Positions 37,770 to 50,145 of a stretch of 64,000 nucleotides of DNA are shown in pieces. Each line of letters opens with the position of its first letter. The first letter of the stretch is position 1. The notes beneath the pieces are model-generated. The model made no database searches, was not told the DNA's origin, and saw only the letters and a program-made list of their open reading frames with translations. The stretch covers positions 124,001-188,000 of the forward strand of contig JAMPIV010013727.1 of the NCBI GenBank assembly GCA_024509875.1, in the 5' to 3' direction. The DNA is from Oreohelix idahoensis. Its lineage: Eukaryota > Mollusca > Gastropoda > Stylommatophora > Oreohelicidae. The position numbers and the translations under genes are program-made.

Positions 37770-38250
37770 TCCACTTGCACTTTCTGGTTCTTGTCATCAG
37801 TTCCACATGTGTGATCTTGTCATCTCTTGTTTCCACTAGCACTTTCTGGTTCTTGTCATCAGTTCCACATGTGTGATCTTGTCATCTCTTGTTTCACTTG
37901 CACTTTCTGGTTCTTGTCATCAGTTCCACATGTGTGATCTTATCATCTCTTGTTTCACTTGCACTTTCTGGTTCTGGTCATCAGTTCCACATGTGTGTTC
38001 TTGTCATCTTTTGTTCCACTTGCACTTTCTGGTTCTTGTCATCAGTTCCACATGTGTGATCTTGTCATCTCTTGTTTCCACTAGCACTTTCTGGTTCTTG
38101 TCATCAGTTCCACATGTGTGATCTTGTCATCTCTTGTTTCCACTAGCACTTTTTGGTTCTTGTCATCAGTTCCACATGTATGATCTTGTCATCTCTTGTT
38201 CCACTTGCACTTTTCTGATTCTTGTCATCAGTTCCACATTTGTGCTCTTT
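37770..38250. repeat. 61-bp minisatellite (about 8 units)
   Basis: Unit 'ttcttgtcatcagttccacatgtgtgatcttgtcatctcttgt...ccactagcactttctgg'. A single unit also exists at 520-590 next to another family C copy, so the array arose by amplification of a piece of that repeat. Confidence 0.9.
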
Positions 38251-38945
38251 TCATACCATTAATCCTTCGGTTCTTTGCAAGCGTCCACTTAATTATATGA
38301 GAGCGATGAGAGAAGCCTGAGACAGACTGCCAACTTGATAGAGGAATAGATGTAGTTTTGAGAGAGTAAGTGGAGAAGAAGAGGTAGAAGAAGAAGTAGG
38401 AGGAGAATGAGGTTATTCTCACGGAAGTTGCGCGAGATCATCATTATGAAAAACGTGCCGGGTCCAGTTAGAAGAAATAAACTGAACGTGGCTGTACCGG
38501 AACGACAGTTGAAAATCGCTGCTTCTTCATCCTGCACCAACACGCCTACTAACACCACTTGTTCACCACCGCCACAACCCATTTAGGCTTAGGAAGAAAA
38601 GAGAAGTATAAAAAAAAATAATGTAACTACTTTTGAAAAAAAAAGATTAACAAGCCGTAATGATATTCAAACAGCGACTTAGTGTCGAGCGGTTTTGAAT
38701 ATTGAAGTCTCTATTCACTTTTACAATTATAATAAATGGCATATATATAATCTTTATATGGGTATGTGTAATTTATGTGAAAGCTCTCTGCATATATATA
38801 TATGTAATAATACTCGTATAAAAGTATGTTGTGTAGAAAAGATTTGCCCATGCTTGTTCCTATACGTGTACTGATACTTACGGCCAGATATCTACGTTTT
38901 TATACACATGTAAGGTATAAGAGAAGTGATTAACTCGCTCATAGA

Positions 38946-39035
38946 TATCATTATCATCGTCACCATTATCATCGTCAACATTATCATCGTCATCATTATC
39001 ATCGTCATCATTATCATCGTCAACATTATCACCAG
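38946..39035. repeat. 15-bp tandem repeat
   Basis: About six units of 'attatcatcgtcatc' or 'attatcatcgtcaac'. In frame on the minus strand it reads Asp/Asn-rich, but only because 15 is a multiple of three. Confidence 0.9.
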
Positions 39036-39040
39036 TGTCA

Positions 39041-39230
39041 GAATGGCAGATTGTTAGAGCGATTACATCCCTCAACACAGCTTACAGGGTTACAGGTTGG
39101 AAACCTGGTAGCATCACGCTACAGTCTAGTAGGCATTAATTGCGTATCTGACTCTGCTCTTGAGTTAAGAAGGCAAAGGCGGCGACGTAGGGAACCGGTC
39201 GCGCCACCTCATAAAGCTGGACTGAATAGT
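39041..39230 (+). mobile_element. SINE family A, 3' truncated
   Basis: 'gaatggcagattgttagagcg' and 'ttacaggttggaaacctggtagcatcacg', then the family body to 'ctcataaagctggact'. The usual end is lost where the 33-bp array begins. Confidence 0.8.
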
Positions 39231-39635
39231 CACAAGATGGCGGCATCGTTAGGCTGATAGACACAAGATGGCGTCATCAAGTTAGGCTGATAGACACAAG
39301 ATGGCGGCATCAAGTTAGGCTGATAGACACAAGATGGCGTCATCAAGTTAGGCTGATAGACACAACATAGCGTCATCAAGTTAGGCTGATAGACACAAGA
39401 TGGCGTCATCAAGTTAGGCTGATAGACACAAGATGGCGGCATCAAGTTACGCTGATAGACACAAGATGGCGGCATCAAGTTAGGCTGATAGACACACAAG
39501 ATGGCGGCATCAAGTTACGGTGATAGACACAGGATGGTGTCATCAAGTTAGGCTGATAGACACAAGATGGCGGCATCAAGTTAGGCTGACAGACACAACA
39601 AAGCTTCATCAAGTTAAGCTGATAGACACATGTAG
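39231..39635. repeat. 33-bp minisatellite carrying YY1-like motifs (about 12 units)
   Basis: Unit 'tcaagttaggctgatagacacaagatggcggca'. The core AAGATGGCGGC, the textbook YY1 consensus, is exact at 39,234, 39,298, 39,430, 39,463, 39,498 and 39,564; other units have AAGATGGCGTC or weaker forms. The minus-strand ORF repeats 'CVYQPNLMPPS' only because 33 is a multiple of three. Confidence 0.95.
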
Positions 39636-39887
39636 TTCTTTTCAGGGCTTGATGTTCATGCCACTAAAGTTCAGGCGCAAAGTTTTGACCAGTAGTTTGC
39701 GCTTAGATACAACTGACTGACTTCTATTTGTGGTTGAGAGACGCGTAACTCGCCACAAGCAGACAAACATCTCAAGGCGAAAAATATTTAGTGGCGTTGC
39801 TTGTGAGTTGCTTGAAGTTCGTTAAGTATGATCACGTGTTCTGTGCTATAAACATTAACCGTCTCGAAACGCGTTCTTTTTGGATTA

Positions 39888-40115
39888 TTATCATCATCAT
39901 CATCGCCGTACCAGCCCCCCAAGGAGCAACGGCCTTCAACAATCTAATACCAAGTGTTCCTGACCTGTGCCATCAGCTCAGTACTGTTCCAAACCTTCCT
40001 CATCCCTTTCATGTCTGCCCCCAGTTCTCCTCTCGTAAGCGGTCTTTGGCCCCCCCCCCCCCCCCGCCTCTCTTACCCTGGGGATTCCAGAACAATGTCT
40101 GCCTTTTTGTGTGTG
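39888..40115 (-). repeat. LINE 3' end relic with (ATC)n (family C)
   Basis: Begins with 'tattatcatcatcatcatcg', the reverse of an (ATG)n-type LINE tail, then 'ccaaggagcaacggcc', 'gtgccatcagctcag', 'cctttcatgtctgcccccagttctcctctcg', a C run at 40,050-40,066 and 'tcttaccctggggattccag'. Reversed, this reads as the Gly-Lys-Arg-rich RT tail followed by the 3' UTR and tail, in the same orientation as 29,789. Confidence 0.6.
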
Positions 40116-41040
<925 letters not shown>

Positions 41041-41084
41041 CTGCCTGACTGTGTATCTGTCATGTAAATGTATGAATGTCTCCC

Positions 41085-41128
41085 TGTCTGTCTCTTTTGC
41101 TATCTGTCTGTCTGTCTGTCTGTGTGTG

Positions 41129-41201
<73 letters not shown>
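41085..41201. repeat. (TGTC)n followed by (TC)n
   Basis: Compound microsatellite. The Leu/Ser/Val/Cys-rich ORFs here are products of the repeat. Confidence 0.95.
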
Positions 41202-41205
<4 letters not shown>

Positions 41206-41424
41206 TTAGCTGGTCTTGTTATCGTGTGTGTCCATTCTCTTCTTTTCTGTGCCGTACTCAGTGTTTTGCTCTGTCTCTCTCACGCTGTCATTTATGCTCT
41301 GCGCTTTGAAATTGTCAGTTCTTGTCTGCTGCCCTGCCCTAATTTGGTCAGCCATTTTTTATCATTTCCAAGCAGTCTTTGGTCTTCTGCTCATTTTTCT
41401 TGTCGTTGCCTTTCACTTTCTATT

Positions 41425-41760
41425 TTAAAAAACATGTTTCTTAGCTCCCATTATTATCCAATGTTTGATACATTCATATGTGTCTGAATATTTCTAAGCT
41501 CCCATACTATACGCTCTTTGTACATTTCAGTAACTGAAAATTTCTAAGCTCTCATATTATCAACTCCTTGATATAATTCTATGTTTTTGAATATTTCTAA
41601 GCTCTCATATTTTCAAGTCTTTGAAACAGCTCTGTTTTTGAATGTTTCTAAGCTCCCATTATTATCCGATGTTTGATACATGTTTCTGAATATTTCTAAG
41701 CTCCCATACTATCCGCTCTTTATACATTTCAATGACTGAATATTTCTAACCTCTCTTGTT
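41425..41760. repeat. Degenerate ~55-65-bp tandem repeat (about 6 units)
   Basis: Each unit contains 'tgaatatttctaagctcccat' or a close variant followed by 'attat...tttgatacat'. Confidence 0.85.
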
Positions 41761-42099
41761 ATGGGATTGTGGACGTCTTCTCACTACATCTCTGCTTTTG
41801 TATTGATGATTGATGACACATTCAAAAATACAGATTAATTGTAGACGGATTGACCGCATGAGTGAGTGTCGGTATACAGAATTTATTTATTTTTATTTAT
41901 TGTTTTATTTATTTTATTTTATTATTACTTTTTTTCCTCAATTACTAGCTTGTTTGTTTCAAAAAAAAAAAAACCTACTCATTTAAAAAAAATTATGATT
42001 GCATAATGTAAATGAATGCTGTTATGGTAACTTTATAATGTTGCATGCCTTTAAATTAATGCTTAAAGCATCATGTGGAAATGAAAGGATATAGTATGC

Positions 42100-42190
42100 A
42101 AGATTAATGAGAGTGGAAGGGCAGAATGTTAGACGGGCCTGCGCGCCCAATTCTTTACCCTTCGAAAATAAAGTTCGTTCGTTCGTTCTC
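42100..42190 (+). repeat. Retroelement 3' end with (GTTC)n tail
   Basis: 'gttagacgggcctgcgcgcccaattc' then 'cgaaaataaagttcgttcgttcgttc': an AATAAA followed by a short tandem tail, as at the 3' ends of some SINEs and LINEs. The body upstream is not recognised. Confidence 0.5.
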
Positions 42191-42839
42191 TACTATCACC
42201 TTATTCTCGCTATCTCGCATTCTGTAATAGTTCTGACAAGGCACAAGCTAACGATTTTTTATTTACGCCAAATCACTTCTGCCTCTATAAGTCAATAGAC
42301 CTTTGATTGTCTTTCTTTTGATCCCTCTTCAAGAAAGAACAACTTGCCAACACATGCAAGTACCACTACATGGCATTGGACTGAACAGCGAAAGCCCAAA
42401 CACCGCTGGATCAATAACAACATCCCTCTTCAAGATCATTGAAGTTTGGGTTTAATATGTGAGAGATCTAAATGTCGCGTGCGAGGGACCCATATTGAAA
42501 CAGTTCTTGGATGTCGGGAATGTCTTAACGGATTGGAGTTTGAGCTTTGGTCAATGTTTATGGGAAAATATTAATGAGTGATTGTACATTTCTGATAACA
42601 TGCTCAGGTTCGCCGTTAAACCTTTTCATTGTTTCTTCTTTTTGTTTCTTCTCATCATAATCATCGTTTTCTTTCATCTCCTAATCTTACTCTTTCATTT
42701 TTTTTTTTACCCTCCTGCTTTTTTATTTTTTATTTTTAACTTTTTCTTGTGGTTCATGTTTTCTCTTTCCCTTACTCTCATTTGTCAAAGATTAACACCT
42801 TTCACTTAAAACAAAAAAATTCTCTCGTTTTGGCGAGGC
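42191..42839. other. No gene recognised
   Basis: T-rich towards the right (42,620-42,790); ORFs there are low-complexity. Confidence 0.4.
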
Positions 42840-42930
42840 GCGCATTGTTCATCTAGACACAGGGTCCGTCGGCTATATTAGGGCACATGTCCAAATAATA
42901 AAAGACCTGGTGGTCTCTGTCACTTAAGAT
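42840..42930. repeat. Dispersed repeat family D
   Basis: See 35,755-35,830. It ends in 'aagacctggtggtctctg', a short potential hairpin. Confidence 0.55.
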
Positions 42931-43104
42931 TTTGACTTTTCCCCGTGACATGTTAGACGGGCAGACCTCCCAGGTGTCCCCGTCCATCAGTACTTACCTG
43001 TTATCGCAATCTGCTCAAAAATATATCAAAAACAATATATCTCAAAAACAAGATCAGTGAATGAGGGCTGTTTCATTTACCTGTCCTCTTCACGTAATCA
43101 CCTC

Positions 43105-43240
43105 ATCGGTATCTATTATTTTCTTCATATCTCCACCCCTTTGCGGAACAAGTAGCGACCATTGCGGATGGAAGCCTACACCAAAGCAGCAGTTATTTAT
43201 GTATCAGTTCGTTTCACTCGGCGAGGTTGCCAGCTCTATG
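43105..43240 (+). repeat. Dispersed repeat family B
   Basis: 'gcggatggaagcctacaccaaagcagcag', 'tatgtatcagttcgtttc', 'ggcgaggttgccagctc' in family order; diverged. Confidence 0.55.
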
Positions 43241-43762
43241 CACATCGCTGTTTGTATATAAACGAAGGACTCGTTACAAATCGGTTGGATGGCAGACACG
43301 ACATGTCCCAAGCATGAGGTGCTGTAGAAGAGGAACGACCTACCGTCCTTCTGCAAATGAATCGATGAACCAATCTAGACATCATTAAGATGTTACTAGA
43401 GGCGTTGTATTACCAGTAGATTCCTCGCGTACACACGTGAAAATATATTTCATAAATATATTACCTTAATGAGCTGGATGTTACTGTTATTGATCAGTAA
43501 GTACAGACATTCCAGGGAGAGTCTTAAACAATGCTTGGGGCATGTCATGTCTTGCATCGAACCGATTTATAACCTTCGCATTCACGCTGACCAGCGTTGA
43601 ATAGATTGATTCTAACTTTATAATATTTATCCAGTGAGAAAGCCGTTATGATAAATTTTCTTGGAGACGCCTCACATCTCCGCTGTATTTTCTCTGCACC
43701 TTCTCCGGGGAGGCACACCCTTCAGGTTATGATAAAAAATAAATAAAGATAGTTCAATACCA

Positions 43763-43872
43763 GATACTGCTTTAGGGGTGTTAAGTGTTGGAAACTTCAC
43801 AATACTAGGTCTCAGCTTTATAAGGTGGAGTGACCAGTTTCTTCCTCGCTGTCTTTCACATGAAACTCAGCA
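43763..43872 (-). mobile_element. SINE family A, minus strand, partial
   Basis: Reverse of the 3' half: 'gtgttaagtgttggaaacttcac', 'taggtctcagctttataaggtgg', 'agtttcttcctcgctgtc'. The head is absent. Confidence 0.75.
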
Positions 43873-44146
43873 ACGCCCCCACCCCCCGTGCCATGTTGGT
43901 AGTGATCGTTTTTACGACACTACAGGCAACTGTGGAATATGGGACCCACTGTAGATCCAGGCTTATTATAATAGACGGTGATTACCAACAGGTTAAGAAC
44001 CCCTGATTTAAAACTAAATACTCCTGCTTCTCACATTTCTCTACACCTCCTGTTACGCTGCTGCTCTGTCTGCTGCCATTCCAACATCACGACACCCAAC
44101 GCCTCTTCAGTCTTCTTATCTTGCCTTTTACCCGCTTAATTGAGTG

Positions 44147-44590
44147 TGTGATTGGTAGAGTGGATAGACGACTTACCTCTCACGGCAAAGTTACTGGGGT
44201 TCCGGGTTCGAAATCTGGTAACGCCACGCTCCACCCTACCCAGCGGTAAATGGGCACGTGACTCTGGTCTTGAGTTAGAGAAAAGGCCAGCGAGGAAAGG
44301 AAATTGTCACTTCACGTACTAATTGGGTGCGTGGGGGCGGTCCGCCCTGGATTAGAGCCAGGAAGGGGGCGCCTTCGTACACTATCATGACTATGTACTG
44401 TTTTTTAAAAATCTACTTGTAAGCTTAACATATTTGCCTGCGTGTTTATGATGGAGGGGAGAGTGGCAAAGATATGATCCGCCTTGGGTGCCAGTCACCT
44501 CTGATTCCGCCCTATAAAGCGGAGCCTAGTTATCGAAGTCTCTAACACTTCACGTCTCTATGGCAGTATCTGCTGCGGACCACTTTTCCC
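44147..44590 (+). mobile_element. SINE family A interrupted by a 180-bp insert
   Basis: The left half (44,147-44,313) has 'attggtagagtggatagacg' (box A) and 'ccgggttcgaaatctgg' (box B, a close match to GGTTCGANTCC) and runs to 'gaggaaaggaaattgtcac'. The right half (44,502-44,590) resumes with 'ataaagcggagcctagttatcgaagtctctaac' and 'tggcagtatctgctgcggac'. The two halves join into one ordinary SINE, so the middle is a later insertion. Confidence 0.8.
44314..44493. mobile_element. Insert inside the SINE, possible hAT-like fragment
   Basis: Flanked by GTCACTTC (44,306-44,313) and GTCACCTC (44,494-44,501), an 8-bp duplication with one mismatch. The G-rich 'gtgggggcggtccgccctgg' and 'aagggggcgcctt' resemble GC-rich parts of hAT-like elements. 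No clear inverted ends. Confidence 0.4.
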
Positions 44591-45184
44591 TTTTTATCCG
44601 CTTAATAACCCATCTCGAATGTTTACCTGTCTTTTCATTCTTCAAATACCTAAAGTAAGTGTCAATTTTACATTATTTAAAACGTATGACGGGCCCCATG
44701 TCTTGCTGGCTGGGTCATAAAACAAGTTTGAACCTATTCATAATACGTGCTGTTCTTTTCCCGTCTTCCAAAGTGTTTTGTGTGTGTGTGTGTCGTTGTA
44801 GAAATGAATTCATATCCCAGTAGAAATGAATTCATATCCCCGTAGAAATGAGTCCGCATAACTGGGCCATCAAGTTAGAATCCTGGTATTTCTTGTGTAA
44901 TGTCTGCGACAGTTAGAGAGGGCGGTAGAAGATTGCTGAGTCTGGAAATATAAGAGGGTGTGTGCAAGGTGAAGTGTGGGAGTCACACCATCACCGACCG
45001 CTATGAATCTTCACTGGTCTCTGGTAGTTGTCAGACATGAAATGGGGACGAGGTTTTTAAAAAAAATTGTATTTCAAATTTTATTCCTGCAGACGCTACG
45101 CAAATATTAGCTCGCATTGCCTGGTTAGATTACACAGAAGTACGGAGTCTTGTTTTTGTAATGGGGAAGATGAAGACTCGTTAG

Positions 45185-45970
45185 AAAGTTTCGATTCTTG
45201 GATGTTGCTTGTTAGAAAATTTCGGTTTTTGGATGTCGCTTGTTAGAAAGTTTCGATTCTTGGATGTCGCTTGTTAGAAAATTTCGGTTTTTGGATGTCG
45301 CTTGTTAGAAAGTTTCGATTCTTGGATGTCGCTTGTTAGAAAATTTCGGTTTATGGATGTTTCTTGTTAGAAAATTTCGATTCTTGGATGTCGCTTGTTA
45401 GAAAGTTTCGGTTTTTGTATGTCGCTTGTTAAAAAGTTTCTGTTTTTGGATGTCGCTTGTTAGAAAGTTTCGGTTTTTGGATGTCGCTTGTTAGAAAGTT
45501 TCGATTCTTGGATGTCGCTTGTTAGAAAGTTTCGATTCTTGGATGTCGCTTGTTAGAAAATGTCGGTTCTTGAATGTCAGTGATTTGAAAGTTTCGATTC
45601 TTGGATGTCGCTTGTTAGAAAGTTTCGATTTTTGGATGTCGCCTGTTAGAAAGTTTCATTTCTTGGATGTCGCTTGTTAGAATGTTTCGATTTTTGGATG
45701 TCGCTTGTTAGAAAGTTTCGGTTTTTGGATGTCGCTTGTTAGAAAGTTTCGGTGCTTGGACGTCGCTTGTTAGAAAGTCTTTATTATTGGATGTCGCTTG
45801 TAAGAAAGTTTCGATTCTTGGATGTCGCTTGCTAGAAAGTTTCGGTGCTTGGACGTCGCTTGTTAGAAAGTCTCGATTCTTGGATGTCGCTTGTAAGAAA
45901 GTTTCGATTCTTGGATGTCGCTTGTTAGAAAGTGTCGGTTCTTGAATGTCAGTGATTTGAAAGTTTGAAT
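45185..45970. repeat. 31-bp minisatellite (about 25 units)
   Basis: Unit 'gttagaaagtttcgattcttggatgtcgctt'. Variants at two positions ('cgattctt', 'cggttttt', 'cggtgctt') recur in blocks, which shows multi-unit duplications. Unrelated in sequence to the other 31-bp array at 35.0 kb. Confidence 0.95.
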
Positions 45971-46019
45971 TCTTGGCTGTCGTTAATCGAGTTCTATCAT
46001 CTTCATGATCGTTGTTGCT

Positions 46020-46970
46020 GTTTTAATAGAATCTTGTAGAACATCACATCTTGTAGAACAACACAATAATCTTCATGGACGAGGTTTTAGCGTTCTGTGA
46101 TTTTTGTGTTAATTGTTGCATTATTGTATTCTCCTTAACGAAGTTACCTAGTTTCGGGATAGAAACCTGTTAGTGTCACGCTCCAGTCTACCCAGCTGTA
46201 AATGGGTACCATACTCTAATCTTAAGTTAGGGAAGGCAAACGGCAGCGAAGAAGGGAACTTGTCAAATAAAAGCGGGACCTTATATGGTCACTACCCTGT
46301 GGCAGTATCTGCTATGCCACTACCTTTATCGCTTTTTTTATTCTGCTTGGACGTTGTTTAAGCGTTATGTGATTTTTGTGTGTCTAAGTTGTCTTTGGCG
46401 TTAGGGTTAGGGTTAGACAGCATAAGTTGTCTTTGGCGTTAGATGGAATTCTCGAACATTACTATTAACGTTAGATAATCTTCATGGACGAGGTTTTAGC
46501 GTTCTGTGATTTTTATGTTAATTGTTTTTAGCGCCAGATAACCTTGAGCATTATTGTTAACATTATATAATCTTCTTGGGCGAGGTTTTAGTGCTATGTA
46601 TATTTTCTTGTAAGTTGTTTTTATCGTTAGATAACCTTGGTATGCTGAACATCTGCTGCAGGGTTGCCCAACATACAGCAGTGAACGGAGTAGCTAATGG
46701 CAACAGCCCACTTCTCTCCATGAAAAACTGTTTGAAGATATCATGAACCTTGAGCTGACTACAGCCTTTATTAGAGTCATTAATGTGGAAGTTTGAATGC
46801 GAAAGAGGTAGAAGATAACTTTCTTGAACATTTAAAAAAATGTTATATTATCTTCTTGGACCATGTTTGGTGTTGTGTAATGTTCTTGTAAGTTATCTTT
46901 TACGTTGGATGATATTCTTGAACATTATTGCAAACGTAATAGCATCTTCTTGGAAGTTGTGTTTAACATC
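46020..46970. repeat. ~105-bp degenerate tandem repeat, split by a SINE
   Basis: Each unit contains 'ataatcttcatggacgaggttttagcgttctgtgatttt' or a diverged form, then 'gttaattgtt' and 'gttagataacctt...gaacattatt'. About six units, with the SINE at 46,139-46,325 inserted after the first. Confidence 0.8.
46139..46325 (+). mobile_element. SINE family A inside the ~105-bp array
   Basis: 'gttacctagtttcgggatagaaacctg', 'cccagctgtaaatgggtacc', 'agttagggaaggcaaacggc' and 'ctgtggcagtatctgctatg'. The tRNA-like head is shortened. Confidence 0.85.
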
Positions 46971-47593
46971 TTTATTACTTACAAGCAAGTAAACCGCCAA
47001 AGCATAACGGAGGGGATAATTATGCTGTGCTCCATCTGCGTCATGTCTTGATGACGGCACTAATTCTCTTGTGGTCATTTAATTCCTTTCCGCTGTTTCA
47101 ACTTTGTTTGATCTTTGTAGTCAAACTTATCATGGCTTGTGGTCAGTGCACCGTGTGAAAAAAAATTGAAAGGCATACGTGCTCTTTAACGCGCGCCATT
47201 TCCGTATTTTCCCGAAAAGCTAGTGGGATTTGTTTTTAAATTCTAAGTTACAGGGCGTATAAGTAAGACAGTTAGTAATGTGGGGTATTGGACATTGTGG
47301 ACAGCATTGTGTAACCTTATCACGTGTCGTTTGTTGGCATTATCCAATCGTGTTCGACATTGTTAGGAGGCATTATCAGATAGGGTGTTTTAGCTGACGT
47401 TTGGCAATCTTCTTGGAGATATTTTGATTACGTGTTCGTCAATAATGTGCTCTAGTTGACACGTAATTAGTTTATCTGTCATTTATTTCTTGTTAGGGCT
47501 GAAAATCTTCGAAATTCATTTGTTCTTTGTTGAAATTATAAACGCAGGCAATGTTTCGCTCTGTTGTCGTGTTTATTTGGTTGCTGTACTCAG
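46971..47593. other. No gene recognised
   Basis: Ordinary AT-rich sequence with no supported feature. Confidence 0.4.
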
Positions 47594-48160
47594 ACTTGTT
47601 TTACTGTGTTCGTATGTGACAGACTTGTGTTACTGTGTTCTTATGTGACAGACTTGTGTTACTGTGTTCCTATGTGACATACTTGTGTTACTGTGTTCCT
47701 GTGTGACAGACTTGTGTTACTGTGTTTGTTACTGTATTCTTATTTGACATACTTGTGTTACTGTGTTCTTATATAACATACTTGTGTTACTGTGTTCTTA
47801 TGTGACTTACTTGTGTTATTGTGTTCTTATTTGACAAACTTGTGTTACTGTGTTCTTATTTGACATACTTGTGTTAATGTGTTCTTATGTGACTTACTTG
47901 TGTTATTGTGTTCTTATTTGACAAACTTGTGTTGCTGTGTTCTTATTTGACAAACTTGTGTTAATGTGTTCTTATGTGACGTACTTATGTTACTGTGTTC
48001 TTATTTGACAAACTTGTGTTGCTGTGTTCTTATTTGACATACTTGTGTTAATGTGTTCTTATGTGACGTACTTATGTTACTGTGTTCTTATTTAACAGAC
48101 TTGTGTTACTGTGTTCTTATGTGACATACTTGTGTTAATGTGTTCTTATGTAACATTTAT
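47594..48160. repeat. 27-bp minisatellite (about 20 units)
   Basis: Unit 'cttgtgttactgtgttcttatgtgaca' with 'ttatttgacaaa' and 'ttatgtgacgta' variants arranged in higher-order groups. Confidence 0.95.
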
Positions 48161-48164
48161 CATC

Positions 48165-48315
48165 ATCTTGTTCCCATTATGGAGCAACTATTGCAGCTGG
48201 TCCCCATACAGGAAGCTGGCACCAAGCATTCAAATGCCCTTGCAGCAGTGGTTTCTGTAGCTGTATGTTTTACATTATGAGGTTGGCAGCCTCATGCGCA
48301 ACCTCATGTTAGTGA
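48165..48315 (+). repeat. Dispersed repeat family B, best copy
   Basis: 'gcagctggtccccatacaggaagctggcaccaagcattcaaatgc', 'gcagcagtggtttctgtagc', 'gaggttggcagcctcatgcgcaacctcat'. Preceded by 'catcatctt', like the copy at 50.6 kb. Confidence 0.75.
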
Positions 48316-48990
48316 CTATATATACTGTTCATTTATTATTGCAGCTTCGTGTGAGCTTCAACTACATCTTGACGTGAGCTTTTTCTGTGCAGTTACAAGT
48401 AAAATTTTTGGATTGAACGGCTTATACCTTTTCGAGAGTTTGGAGTTCAATTTACAATGGAAAATTCAAAATTTTTGAAAGTACATTATGGCTTTTATAC
48501 GCAGCAAACTTGGCACATTGCTGAGACGAACATTTACTTACTAGTGTAAAAGCCCGTTATAAGACGGGAATTAAATTCAAAAGCACCAATACCTAACGGC
48601 AATTTTACTTATTCAAAAGTATTTTTAAACAAACCACTGTGCATCACCACAGTACACGTACTACGTAGCAACAGCGATGATCCCAATGTGTGTATACGGG
48701 ATCACACATTCTATAAATATATTTTTGTGCACACCGTCATTTGTGCATTCTTCTTTGGTAAGTGTTCCTATTTTCGAGAGAGTACCTAAATAAGGGAAAC
48801 AATACAATTAATGTCTAACTTTCAACCAAAGTTGCATCCCTTAGCGTTACGCACTGACAGAAAAAGCTGGGATTATATATTTAGGATATTAACGTCTATC
48901 TGTTCGTTATATAATGGTATGTTCTACGGCCTGTTTTATTACGGTCTTTTATGGTTCGGTATGTAATGCTTTACCAGAAGTGAAAAAAAG

Positions 48991-49398
48991 ATGTTGGTAT
49001 GTGTGGTATCTTTTTATCGTACCGCCTTCGTTTTATGTTGTTGTAAGTCGTCAGCATTCTCAAACAGGAAATTAACGTTAGTTAATAGGACATTCATCTC
49101 CAATCACATAACGTTAGTTAACAGGGCATTCATCTCCAATCACATAACGTTAGTTAATAGGACATTTATCTCCAATCGCATAACGTTAGTTAATAAGACA
49201 TTCATTTCCAATCGCATAACGTTAGTTAATAGGACATTCATCTCCAATTGCATAACGAAGGCCAATCAATTACTTTCTGTCATTGATGCCGTTTGTTATA
49301 GAGGTTGCTGTGAAATGTTACTTCAATCTATTTTTTTTCTCTCGCCGTTTTGTGGAATATTGTGGTATATCTTTAAAATAGGACACATGGAATTTTAG
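48991..49398 (+). other. 135-codon ORF over a 39-bp repeat
   Basis: The frame starts at an ATG and ends at a TAG. Residues about 30-95 are five copies of a 13-residue unit ('LVNRTFISNHIT' type) encoded by the 39-bp tandem repeat at 49,070-49,258. The hydrophobic C-terminus ('FFLSPFCGILWYIF') could span a membrane. No homology recognised; an array that happens to be a multiple of three easily produces such frames. Probably not a gene. Confidence 0.2.
49070..49258. repeat. 39-bp tandem repeat (5 units)
   Basis: Unit 'cgttagttaataggacattcatctccaatcgcataa'-like, well conserved between copies. Confidence 0.9.
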
Positions 49399-50064
49399 TG
49401 CAAGCTTTGTTTTTCATGGTGTAGAATGGGAGGTACACCATTAAAATAAGGAAATTAAGTGTTAATACAATCTTAGTTTTTTATAGTGTGGAATGGAAGA
49501 TACACCATTAAAATAAAGAATTAAGTGTTAATACAATCTTGGTTTTTTCATAGTGTTGAATGGGAGATGCACCATTAAAAATTAGAATGAAATGTTAATG
49601 CAAGCTTTGTTTTTCATAGTGTGGAACGAGGTATACCATAAAGATTAAAAACATGAAATGTTAACGCAATCTTGGGTTTTTTTTATATTGTATAACGGAG
49701 GTATACCATTAAGATAAAAAAAAAAAAACACCCGAAATGGTAATGCCATCTTCGTTTTTCGTAGTGTACAATCAAGTTATACCATTAAAATAAAAAAAAT
49801 TAAAAATTAAAAAATGTTCACGCAATCTTTGTTATTTATTGTGTGGAATCAAGGTATAGAATTAGAAAATAAAAAAAAGAAATTTTAATGTAATCTTTTT
49901 TTTTCTTTTCTTCAAATTGTAGAACCGATGTGTGCAAATACAATTAAAAATAAAGTGAAATTTTAATGCAAAGTTTGTTTTGATACTGTGGAATAAAAAT
50001 ATTCTATTAAAATAACAAATAAACTATTAATATAATCTTTGATTATGTGTGTAATCGAGGTATA

Positions 50065-50065
<1 letters not shown>
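49395..50065. repeat. Degenerate ~65-75-bp tandem repeat (about 9 units)
   Basis: Units share 'gttaatgcaatctttgttttt', 'catagtgtggaatggaggtataccattaaaataaa', with A-run length changes. Confidence 0.85.

Positions 50066-50073
<8 letters not shown>

Positions 50074-50136
<63 letters not shown>
50074..50136. repeat. (GT)n microsatellite
   Basis: About 31 GT repeats flanked by (AT)n. Confidence 0.95.

Positions 50137-50145
<9 letters not shown>

Noticed and set aside
38878..39078. Asp/Asn-rich acidic protein on the minus strand
   Set aside because: Translation of a 15-bp simple repeat.
39230..39499. Minus-strand repeat protein with an 11-residue unit
   Set aside because: Explained by the 33-bp minisatellite; no flanking coding signal.
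39231..39635. CRISPR array
   Set aside because: The units are contiguous tandem repeats with no unique spacers, in animal DNA.
44147..44235. Genuine tRNA genes at the SINE heads
   Set aside because: Boxes A and B are present, but the cloverleaf is not complete and the body is SINE.
46402..46417. Telomere-like TTAGGG repeats
   Set aside because: Only about two and a half units; common by chance inside a T/G-rich degenerate array.
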